Below are positions 1-5,706 of a stretch of 5,800 nt of DNA, piece by piece. This stretch comes from an uncultured Pseudorhodoferax sp. (GTDB lineage: Bacteria; Pseudomonadota; Gammaproteobacteria; Burkholderiales; Burkholderiaceae). A program made the position numbers and the translations under genes. The notes below the pieces were generated by a model that saw only the letters and a program-made list of their open reading frames with translations, did not search any database and was not told the origin of the DNA. Positions within the stretch are counted from its first letter, which is position 1, and every line of letters begins with the position of its first letter. The stretch lies in assembly GCA_913776795.1 (NCBI GenBank), contig CAJYRH010000573.1, positions 1-5,800 on the forward strand, in the 5' to 3' direction.

Positions 1-701
1 CGATCCACCACCTGGAATGGGCCGAAAGCCCCGACTGGGCCTACGGCGGCGGGCTGTACCACATCCAGGCCGACTACCGGCTCATGGTCGACAACCTGAT
101 GGACCTCACGCACGAGACCTACGTGCATGCCACCAGCATCGGCCAAAAGGAGATCGACGAGACGCCGGTCACGACCAAGGTGGAGAACGGCCAGGTCGTC
201 ACGAGCCGGTTCATGGACAACGTGATGGCCCCGCCCTTCTGGCGCGCCAACCTGCGCGGCAACCACCTCCCCGACGACCAGCCCGTGGACCGCTGGCAGG
301 TCTGCCGCTTCACGCCGCCCAGCCACATCATGATCGAGGTGGGCGTGGCGCTGGCGGGCCAGGGCGGCTACCACGCGCCCGCGGACCAGAAGGTCTACAG
401 CATCGTGGTGGACTTCATCACGCCGGAGACCGAGACCTCGCACTGGTATTTCTGGGGCATGGCGCGCAACTTCAACGTGAAGGACAAGGCGCTCACGGCG
501 CAGATCCGCGAAGGCCAGGCCAAGGTCTTCGCCGAGGACATGGCCGTACTGGAGGCGCAGCAGAAGAACCTGTCGCTGCACCCGGCCCGCCGGCTGCTGA
601 TGCTCAACATCGACGCGGGCGGCGTGCAGTCGCGCAAGCTGCTCGACAAGATGATCGCGGCCGAGCAGGCGGCTGCCGCGCCCGAGAAGCAGGCAGCCTG
701 A
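1..701 (+). CDS. vanA: Vanillate O-demethylase oxygenase subunit VanA (3' part, 5' end outside window)
   Basis: This is the terminal oxygenase of vanillate O-demethylase, which uses O2 and electrons from VanB to convert vanillate to protocatechuate plus formaldehyde in the cytoplasm. The frame is open from base 3 and stops with TGA at 699-701, giving 232 visible residues of a protein usually about 350 long. The N-terminal Rieske 2Fe-2S domain lies upstream of the window; only the catalytic domain is seen. The fragment opens IHHLEWAESPDWAYGGGLYH, closely resembling Pseudomonas VanA. NLMDLTHETYVH supplies the two mononuclear-iron histidines (fragment residues 37 and 42, H-x4-H), and the Asp in AEDMAVLE (fragment residue 179) is the likely third ligand. 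The NIDAGGVQSRK stretch near the C-terminus is also VanA-like. One base separates the stop from the vanB ATG, so the two genes are co-transcribed. The exact aryl-ether substrate is assigned by family resemblance; related methoxybenzoates are possible. Confidence 0.95.
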   Translation, partial: IHHLEWAESPDWAYGGGLYHIQADYRLMVDNLMDLTHETYVHATSIGQKEIDETPVTTKVENGQVVTSRFMDNVMAPPFWRANLRGNHLPDDQPVDRWQVCRFTPPSHIMIEVGVALAGQGGYHAPADQKVYSIVVDFITPETETSHWYFWGMARNFNVKDKALTAQIREGQAKVFAEDMAVLEAQQKNLSLHPARRLLMLNIDAGGVQSRKLLDKMIAAEQAAAAPEKQAA

Positions 702-702
702 G

Positions 703-1659
703 ATGGACCAGCTCACCGTCAAGGTCCTGCGCAAGACGCAGGAGGCGCAGGACATCGCCAGCTTCGAACTCGCGCGCGTGGACGGCGGCCCGCTGCCGGC
801 CTTCAGCGCGGGCTCGCACATCGACGTGCAGATCCCGGGTGGACTGACCCGCCAATACTCGCTGTGCAACGACGACCAGGAGTCGCACCGTTACCGCATC
901 GCCGTGCTGCGCGACCCGGCGACGCGCGGCGGCTCGCAGGGCATGCACGAGCGGGTGCGGGAAGGCGATGTGCTGACCATCAGCACGCCGCGCAACCACT
1001 TCCCGCTGGTGCGCGCCGAGCGCACGCTGCTGCTGGCCGGCGGCATCGGCGTCACGCCGCTGCTGTGCATGGCGCAGCGCCTGGCGACGATGGGGGCCGA
1101 CTTCGAACTGCACTACTGCGCGCGCTCGGCCGGGCGCACGGCCTTTCGCGCCGAGATCGCCGCCGCGCCATGGGCCGCCCACGCGCACTTCCATTTCGAC
1201 GATGGAGATGCCGGGCAGAGGCTCGACGCCGCGGGCCTGCTCGCAGCGCCTGCGCCTGGCGCACACGTGTATGTCTGCGGGCCGACCGGCTTCATCGACC
1301 ATGTGGTGGGGACGGCCGCCGCACAGGGCTGGGACAAGGCCAACGTGCACCTCGAATACTTCGGCGCCGCCCCCCACGACACCACGGGCGACGGCAGCTT
1401 CGCCGTGCGCATCGCCAGCAGTGGCCAGACCTACACCGTGGCCAAGGACCAGAGCGTGGTGCAGGCGCTGCTGCCACACGGCATCGAGATCATGACCTCC
1501 TGCGAGCAAGGGGTCTGCGGCACCTGCATCACGCGCGTGCTCGAAGGCGAGTGCGACCACCGCGACCTGTACTTCAGCGACGAAGAGAAGGCCGCGAACG
1601 ACCAGTTCACGCCGTGCTGCTCGCGTGCGAAGAGCGCGGTGCTGGTGCTGGACCTGTGA
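703..1659 (+). CDS. vanB: Vanillate O-demethylase reductase subunit VanB
   Basis: This is the NADH-dependent reductase that feeds electrons to VanA. The protein has 318 residues, the usual size for the phthalate dioxygenase reductase-type family. Domains in order: an FMN-binding barrel with RQYSL at residues 50-54; an NAD-binding domain with GGIGVTP at 113-119 and CGPTGF at 192-197; and a C-terminal plant-type 2Fe-2S ferredoxin domain with cysteines 267, 272, 275 and 305 (C-x4-C-x2-C-x29-C, in CEQGVCGTC and TPCCSR). All cofactor motifs are intact. The ATG lies one base after the vanA TGA. Only a weak purine stretch (AGG at 691-693) precedes it, so translation may be coupled to vanA. The stop is followed 16 bp later by the end of the opposing lyase gene, so the van transcript probably ends here. 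Confidence 0.96.
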   Translation: MDQLTVKVLRKTQEAQDIASFELARVDGGPLPAFSAGSHIDVQIPGGLTRQYSLCNDDQESHRYRIAVLRDPATRGGSQGMHERVREGDVLTISTPRNHFPLVRAERTLLLAGGIGVTPLLCMAQRLATMGADFELHYCARSAGRTAFRAEIAAAPWAAHAHFHFDDGDAGQRLDAAGLLAAPAPGAHVYVCGPTGFIDHVVGTAAAQGWDKANVHLEYFGAAPHDTTGDGSFAVRIASSGQTYTVAKDQSVVQALLPHGIEIMTSCEQGVCGTCITRVLEGECDHRDLYFSDEEKAANDQFTPCCSRAKSAVLVLDL

Positions 1660-1675
1660 TCGGCCGCCCGGGCGC

Positions 1676-2605
1676 TCAACGCCCCCAATGCAGCACCAGG
1701 GGATCGAGCCGCCGGGCCGTCTCCAGCAGTCCCTTGCGCACCTCGGGGTGCATGGCCGGCCAGGGGCTGCGCGGGAGGTCGCATGCGATGACCCCACCCT
1801 CGCGCATCAAGGCCTTGGCGGCCAGGAAGCCGGCTTGCCGGTTCTCGTAGTTGATCAGCGGCAGCCAGCGCATGTAGGCTGCGATGGCGGCTTCGCGGTC
1901 GCCCGCCGCATACGGGTCCATGACCTGCCGGATGCCGTCGGGGTAGCCGCCGCCCGTCATTGCGCCGGTCGCGCCAGCGTCCAGGTCCGGAATCAGCGTG
2001 ATGGCCTCCTCGCCATCCCAAGGCCCTTCGATGGCATCGCCGCCCAGGCGGATGAGCTCGCGCAGCTTGCTCGCGGCGCCGGCCGTCTCGATCTTGAAGT
2101 AGCGCAGATGCTCGATCTGCTGCGCCATGCGCGCGAGGAAGGCGGCCGACATCGGCGTGCCCGCGGCCGGCGCGTCCTGCACCATGATGGGAATGTCGAT
2201 CGCGTCCGACAGCGTGGCGTAGAAGCCGTGGATCTGCGGCTCGCCGACGCGGAAGGTGGCACCGTGGTAGGGCGGCATCACCATGACCATGGCTGCGCCC
2301 ATGTCCTGGGCGCGGCGGCTTCGCTCGGTGCAGACCTTGATGGAGAAATGCGTGGTCGTCACGACCACGGGCACGCGGCCAGCCACATGTTCGAGCACCG
2401 TGCGCGTCAGCACTTCGCGCTCGTCGTCGGCGAGCAGGAACTGCTCGGAAAAGTTGGCGAGGATGGCCAGACCATGCGATCCCGCATCGATCATGAAATC
2501 GACGCAGCGCTTCTGGCTGGCCAGGTCCAGGCTGCCGTCTTCGTGGAAGGTGGTCGGGACGACCGGAAAGACGCCCTGGTAGCGGGCCTTGCGGGGAAAG
2601 GTCAT
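1676..2605 (-). CDS. DapA/NAL-superfamily lyase, probably a 2-keto-3-deoxy sugar-acid dehydratase
   Basis: A 309-residue class I aldolase-fold (TIM barrel) protein of the dihydrodipicolinate synthase/N-acetylneuraminate lyase superfamily. The Schiff-base lysine is K171 in YFKIE. The N-terminal FPVVPTTFHEDGSLD segment (13-27) and the glycine-rich GATGAMTGGG (211-220) fit the family. Two DHDPS hallmarks are altered: the GTTGE-type pyruvate loop reads ANFSEQ (50-55), and the YNVP tyrosine segment reads VQDAP (142-146), so Gln stands where the catalytic Tyr is expected. A lysine-biosynthesis role is therefore unlikely. From memory, length and sequence style resemble L-2-keto-3-deoxyarabonate dehydratase, but this was not searched. 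The start chosen is the ATG at 2605-2603, preceded by GGAGA seven bases upstream. A longer reading frame to 2704 has no support, since its extra 33 residues look like translated intergenic DNA. The gene converges with vanB and diverges from the MetE-like gene. Confidence 0.9.
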   Translation of the reverse strand: MTFPRKARYQGVFPVVPTTFHEDGSLDLASQKRCVDFMIDAGSHGLAILANFSEQFLLADDEREVLTRTVLEHVAGRVPVVVTTTHFSIKVCTERSRRAQDMGAAMVMVMPPYHGATFRVGEPQIHGFYATLSDAIDIPIMVQDAPAAGTPMSAAFLARMAQQIEHLRYFKIETAGAASKLRELIRLGGDAIEGPWDGEEAITLIPDLDAGATGAMTGGGYPDGIRQVMDPYAAGDREAAIAAYMRWLPLINYENRQAGFLAAKALMREGGVIACDLPRSPWPAMHPEVRKGLLETARRLDPLVLHWGR

Positions 2606-2612
2606 GGTGTTG

Positions 2613-2617
2613 TCTCC
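2613..2617 (-). promoter_or_regulatory. Ribosome binding site of the DapA-like gene
   Basis: On the minus strand GGAGA is followed by seven bases (CAACACC) and the ATG at 2605-2603. This decides the start of the lyase gene against the upstream in-frame ATG at 2704. Confidence 0.8.
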
Positions 2618-2690
2618 GATGCATTGGCGGTGGCGGGCATGCCGATCATGCACCGCAGGGACCGATGCGCCCGGCCCCGTGCAGGCCCGA

Positions 2691-2710
2691 GGCGCAACGT
2701 ACACTGCGCC
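2691..2710. promoter_or_regulatory. Candidate operator: 20-bp interrupted dyad
   Basis: GGCGCA and TGCGCC form perfect 6-bp arms around an 8-base spacer whose centre is the palindrome GTAC. The dyad sits 60 bp before the MetE-like ATG and 86 bp before the lyase ATG, a suitable place for a dimeric regulator controlling one or both genes. No known regulator consensus is recognised. Short dyads also arise by chance in GC-rich DNA, so the call is tentative. Confidence 0.35.
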
Positions 2711-2760
2711 CGCACCGCCACCCCCGCCGGGCGCCGCCCGACCGAAGCTTTGTTCACAAC

Positions 2761-2765
2761 GGAGA
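2761..2765 (+). promoter_or_regulatory. Ribosome binding site of the MetE-like gene
   Basis: GGAGA lies four bases before the ATG at 2770 (GGAGA-CGCC-ATG). This supports that start over the upstream in-frame ATG at 2665, whose extra 35 residues fall in intergenic sequence. Confidence 0.75.
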
Positions 2766-2769
2766 CGCC

Positions 2770-3879
2770 ATGAGCCACGCCTTGCCCGCCCGCTACGACC
2801 ACGTCGGCAGCTTCCTGCGGCCCGCCTACCTGCTGGAGGCCCGCGAACAGAAAGCCGCAGGACAGATCACCCCCGACCAGCTGCGCCGGGTCGAAGACCG
2901 GGCCATCGCCGAGATCGTGCAGTTCCAGCAGGATGTGGGCCTCAAGAGCATCACCGACGGCGAGTTTCGCCGCACCTACTTCCACATCGACTTCCTCGAA
3001 CAGCTGGGCGGGGTGAAGACCGACATCCCGGTCACCATCCGAAAGCCCGACGGCAGCGAGGAACTGGCGCCACCCGTCATGCGCGTGATCGACAAGGTGC
3101 GCCACGCCAGGGACATCCAGCTGGCCGACTTCCAGTTCCTGAAAGAACAGGTGGCCGCCGGCCTTACGCCCAAGGTCACCATTCCCTCGCCCACCATGCT
3201 GCACTTCCGCGGCGGCCGCGCCGGCATCAGCAAGGAGGCCTATCCGGAGCTGGAGCCCGATTTCTACGACGACGTGGCCCGTGCCTATGGCGACGAGCTG
3301 CGTTCGCTGGCCGCGGCAGGCTGCACCTACGTGCAGATGGACGACACCAACCTCGCCTACCTGTGCGACGAGAAGATGCGCGAGGCCGCTCGCCAGCGCG
3401 GCGACGACCCCAACGAACTGCCACACCGCTACGCCAGATTCATCAACAAGGTGGTGGCGCACAGGCCGGCCGGCATGCTGCTGGCCATGCACCTGTGCCG
3501 CGGCAACTTCAAGAGCACGCATGCGGCTGCCGGCAACTACGAGCCCGTGGCCGAGGCCTTGCTGCAGGAGATGGACCTGGACGCCTACTTCCTCGAGTAC
3601 GACGACGACCGGTCGGGCGACTTCCGGCCGCTACGGTACCTGCCCAAGGGCAAGACCGTGGTGCTGGGCCTCGTCACCACCAAGTTCGGCGAGATGGAAA
3701 GCAAGGACGACCTCAAGCGCCGCATCGACGAGGCGGCCCGCTTCGCGCCGCTGGAGCAGCTGGCGCTCTCGCCCCAGTGCGGCTTCTCGAGCACGGTACA
3801 CGGCAACAACATCGCCGTGCAGGCCCAGCGCGACAAGCTGCGCCTGGTGGTCGAGACCGCGCGGGAAGTCTGGGGCTGA
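2770..3879 (+). CDS. MetE-like cobalamin-independent methyltransferase, single-domain (YxjG/YxjH type)
   Basis: A 369-residue cytosolic protein matching the C-terminal catalytic barrel of cobalamin-independent methionine synthase. Full MetE has about 750 residues; the N-terminal half is absent, as is normal in the YxjG/YxjH group. The zinc and thiol-activating site is complete: H241 and C243 in MHLCRGN, E276 in FLEYDDD, and C337 in SPQCGF. TDGE (62-65) and QMDDT (189-193, where MetE has a QxDEP-like motif) are further family marks. The likely reaction is methyl transfer to a thiol such as homocysteine. The methyl donor cannot be read from sequence, and members of this group are often over-annotated as 5-methyltetrahydropteroyltriglutamate-homocysteine methyltransferase. 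No DUF1852 (MesX) partner is adjacent, so there is no sign of a MesD/MesX pair. The gene diverges from the DapA-like gene; the downstream cls start follows 16 bp after its stop. Confidence 0.88.
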   Translation: MSHALPARYDHVGSFLRPAYLLEAREQKAAGQITPDQLRRVEDRAIAEIVQFQQDVGLKSITDGEFRRTYFHIDFLEQLGGVKTDIPVTIRKPDGSEELAPPVMRVIDKVRHARDIQLADFQFLKEQVAAGLTPKVTIPSPTMLHFRGGRAGISKEAYPELEPDFYDDVARAYGDELRSLAAAGCTYVQMDDTNLAYLCDEKMREAARQRGDDPNELPHRYARFINKVVAHRPAGMLLAMHLCRGNFKSTHAAAGNYEPVAEALLQEMDLDAYFLEYDDDRSGDFRPLRYLPKGKTVVLGLVTTKFGEMESKDDLKRRIDEAARFAPLEQLALSPQCGFSSTVHGNNIAVQAQRDKLRLVVETAREVWG

Positions 3880-3895
3880 CCGTCCCGGCGCACCG

Positions 3896-5272
3896 GTGGC
3901 GCATGCCCTGATCGCCTGGCTGCCCAGCGTCTCGCAGCACCTGCTGTTCGGCGCGCTGGCGGTGTTCGTCTACATCCTGACCAACCGGGCGCGGCGCCAG
4001 CCGCGCGCCCCGACCACGGCCATCGCCTGGGTCATGGGCCTGGCGCTGCTGCCCTATGTCATGCTGCCGCTGTTCCTGCTGTTCGGCCGGCGCAAGCTGC
4101 GGCCACTGGGCCGGCCGCGGCTGCGCGGCAGCCGGCCCACGCGCTTCACGCATTGGGCGGCCGACCTGCTGGACGGCTTCGACCTGGCGCCGCCCAGCGA
4201 CAACCGCACACGCTTTCATGCCGATGGCGCGCAGGCGCGCGAGGCGCTGTGGGAACTCATTGCCGGCGCCCGGCACCGCCTGGACGTCAGCACCTTCATC
4301 ATCGGCCGCGACGCCTTCGGCGATGCCGTGGTCGACCGGCTTGCCGAGCGCGCACGCGCCGGGGTGCGGGTGCGCGTGCTGCTGGACGGCTTCGGCGCAC
4401 TGCAACTGCCGCGCCGGCACTTCGACCGACTGCGCGAGGCCGGCGGCGAGGTGGCCGTGTTCCGCCCACTCCTGAGCCTGCGCAACAACGGCCCGCGCAA
4501 CCTGCGCAACCACCGCAAGCTGGCCATCGCCGACGACCACCGCCTGTGGAGCGGCGGGCGCAACCTGGCAGCCGAGTACTTCGAGGGCGATGCCGGAACG
4601 GCGGCCTGGACCGACCTGTCGTTCGACATCGAAGGTCCGGTGGCCGGCGCCGCGGCCTGGCAGTTCGAGCGCGACTGGAGCGCCGTGCGCCAGACCCCGC
4701 CGCGCACCGTGGCGCCCATTCCGCCCATGGCGCCTGGTGCGCCCGCGCAGTTCCTGCCCAGCGGCCCCGACCAAGCCGAGGACACCGCCCATGCGCTGCT
4801 GATCGACGCCTGCTACCGCGCCGAACAGCGCATCCTCGCCGCCACGCCGTATTTCATCCCCGACGACGGGCTGCGCGACGCCCTGCGCCGCGCCGCCCGC
4901 CGCGGCGTGGCCGTGGACATCGTGCTGCCGGCCGAATCCAACCACCGCCTGGCCGACTTCGCGCGCAGCCGCGCCATGCGCGACCTGGCCGAGGCCGGCG
5001 TCGCCTTCCACCTGCTGCCCGCCATGTCGCACGCCAAGGCCGTGGTCGTGGACGAGCAACTCGCGCTGGGCGGCTCGATCAACCTGGACCTGCGCAGCCT
5101 GCTCCTGAACCACGAGGCCGGCGTGGTGTTCTACGGCACGGCGGAGATCGGCTGGCTCGCGCAGTGGATCGAGCACCAGCGCGCGCTGGGCCGGCCCTAC
5201 CAGGCCGAGACGCCGGGGCTGGCCCGCGACATCGCCGAGGGACTGCTGCTTGCAGTGGCCTTCCAGCTGTAG
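3896..5272 (+). CDS. cls: Cardiolipin synthase / phospholipase D family protein
   Basis: A 458-residue membrane-anchored PLD-superfamily enzyme. Bacterial cardiolipin synthases of this kind join two phosphatidylglycerol molecules into cardiolipin plus glycerol at the inner membrane. Two hydrophobic segments (about residues 11-29 and 42-63) at the N-terminus are followed by a basic stretch (FGRRKLRP and onward). Both HKD motifs are intact: H206-x-K208-x4-D213 (NHRKLAIAD) followed by SGGRN, and H379-x-K381-x4-D386 (SHAKAVVVD) followed by GGSINLD. TPYFIPDDG (317-325) is also typical. The start is uncertain. GTG at 3896 keeps both membrane segments but has no good Shine-Dalgarno sequence, and the first in-frame ATG (4034) would remove the first one. 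The gap to the preceding stop is 16 bp, so read-through from the MetE-like gene is likely. A broader PLD-type phosphatidyltransferase role cannot be excluded. Confidence 0.9.
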   Translation: MAHALIAWLPSVSQHLLFGALAVFVYILTNRARRQPRAPTTAIAWVMGLALLPYVMLPLFLLFGRRKLRPLGRPRLRGSRPTRFTHWAADLLDGFDLAPPSDNRTRFHADGAQAREALWELIAGARHRLDVSTFIIGRDAFGDAVVDRLAERARAGVRVRVLLDGFGALQLPRRHFDRLREAGGEVAVFRPLLSLRNNGPRNLRNHRKLAIADDHRLWSGGRNLAAEYFEGDAGTAAWTDLSFDIEGPVAGAAAWQFERDWSAVRQTPPRTVAPIPPMAPGAPAQFLPSGPDQAEDTAHALLIDACYRAEQRILAATPYFIPDDGLRDALRRAARRGVAVDIVLPAESNHRLADFARSRAMRDLAEAGVAFHLLPAMSHAKAVVVDEQLALGGSINLDLRSLLLNHEAGVVFYGTAEIGWLAQWIEHQRALGRPYQAETPGLARDIAEGLLLAVAFQL

Positions 5273-5335
5273 GCCCATCGCCGACAACGCCCGCCCGCGG
5301 TCTTAAGCTGCGCGCCCCACCTGCCCACGCTGCCC

Positions 5336-5449
5336 ATGGAACCCATCAACTGGCTGCTGTTCGCCGTCTTCATCGTCATCGTCGTCTACAAGCTGGCCCG
5401 CCAGGCCCTCGGCAGCCGCAAGTCGGACAAGACCGGCACCCGGCGCTGA
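5336..5449 (+). CDS. Small single-pass membrane protein (37 aa), left copy
   Basis: ATG at 5336 to TGA at 5447-5449 encodes 37 residues. MEPIN is followed by a strongly hydrophobic helix, WLLFAVFIVIVVY (residues 6-18), then a basic tail (KLARQALGSRK, then SDKTGTRR). This is a plausible one-helix membrane microprotein with its basic end in the cytoplasm. I do not recognise a family. A second copy on the opposite strand at the window edge shares 24 of 29 comparable residues, but most nucleotide differences change the amino acid, so conservation does not strongly prove coding. There is no clear Shine-Dalgarno sequence before the ATG, and the 63 bp after cls (5273-5335) show no obvious promoter or terminator. 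The stop lies 3 bp from the opposing stop of the fragment at 5453. Confidence 0.5.
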   Translation: MEPINWLLFAVFIVIVVYKLARQALGSRKSDKTGTRR

Positions 5450-5563
5450 GGCTCAGACTGCGCGCCGGCGCCCGGCCGCCTTCTCGGGAACGTTGCCCCA
5501 GGTGCCCACGTTGGCCGACTTCAGCAGCGCCGAGGCCTGCCCGGTCGCCGCCAGTTTCGCGCA
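5359..5563 (+). repeat. Left arm of large inverted repeat
   Basis: This 205-bp segment is the reverse complement of 5596-5800 with 14 mismatches and no insertions or deletions (about 93% identity). The pairing positions always sum to 11159. It covers most of the left small membrane ORF and the C-terminal fragment on the minus strand. The inner end is GTTTCGCGCA, pairing with TGCGCGGAAC. The arm may begin further left, but the partner sequence lies outside the window. Confidence 0.97.
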
Positions 5564-5584
5564 TGCTGCAGTTCGGGCCGGCCC
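5453..5584 (-). pseudogene. C-terminal fragment of an unrecognised protein, left copy
   Basis: Read on the minus strand, the frame ending with TGA at 5455-5453 encodes AACAKLAATGQASALLK, then SANVGTWGNVPEKAAGRRRAV. It matches the right-hand copy at 5563-5706 residue for residue apart from K/E and the last residue (V/G). Upstream of AAC the match breaks down near the palindrome centre and no ATG, GTG or TTG start with a ribosome binding site is seen, so this looks like a 5'-truncated remnant. The family is not recognised. Confidence 0.5.
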
Positions 5585-5706
5585 TGCTGGCCGCCTGCGC
5601 GGAACTGGCGGCGACCGGGCAGGCCTCGGCGCTGCTGAAGTCGGCCAATGTAGGCACCTGGGGCAACGTGCCCGAGAAGGCGGCCGGGCGCAGGCGCGCA
5701 GGCTGA
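5563..5706 (+). pseudogene. C-terminal fragment of an unrecognised protein, right copy
   Basis: From the ATG at 5563 this frame encodes 47 residues: MLQFGPALLAACAELAATG, then QASALLKSANVGTWGNV, then PEKAAGRRRAG, ending at TGA 5704-5706. It may be the tail of a longer gene cut by the inverted duplication, or a very small gene. No Shine-Dalgarno sequence precedes the ATG. Within the repeat arms, four of the six codon differences from the left copy are synonymous, which suggests the sequence was protein-coding under constraint after or around the duplication. No motif allows a family assignment. Confidence 0.45.
5564..5595. repeat. Spacer and centre of the inverted repeat
   Basis: This 32-bp loop lies between the two arms. 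At its exact middle (5575-5584) is the perfect 10-bp palindrome GGGCCGGCCC, while the flanking 11 bases on each side match only partly. The symmetry axis of the whole repeat passes through the middle of this palindrome. Confidence 0.85.

Larger units (their letters stand above)
2606..2769. promoter_or_regulatory. Divergent intergenic region between the DapA-like and MetE-like genes
   Basis: These 164 bp separate two divergently transcribed genes and must hold the start signals for both unless one has an internal promoter. I could not pick convincing sigma70 -35/-10 pairs on either strand. Visible elements are a ribosome binding site at each edge, the 20-bp dyad at 2691-2710, and a smaller GCATG-N5-CATGC repeat at 2637-2651. 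No regulator gene is in the window. Confidence 0.6.

Noticed and set aside
1670..1684. Small hairpin GGGCG-CTCAA-CGCCC between vanB and the lyase gene, as a bidirectional terminator
   Set aside because: Only a 5-bp stem, no T-tract on either side, and it overlaps the lyase stop codon; such stems are common by chance in this GC-rich DNA.
604..1797. Long minus-strand ORF across vanB
   Set aside because: Composition is that of a GC-rich antisense shadow; the plus strand encodes complete VanB motifs.
2670..2769. Sigma70 promoter upstream of the MetE-like gene
   Set aside because: No TTGACA/TATAAT-like pair with 16-18 bp spacing could be made convincing in this GC-rich stretch.
3713..5287. Minus-strand ORF of 524 aa across cls
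   Set aside because: Antisense shadow of a clearly coding PLD gene with both HKD motifs.
4153..5706. Long plus-strand frame of 517 codons overlapping cls and the repeat
   Set aside because: Over cls it is an out-of-frame, Arg/Pro/Ala-rich shadow. Only its last 47 codons look coding, and these are annotated separately.
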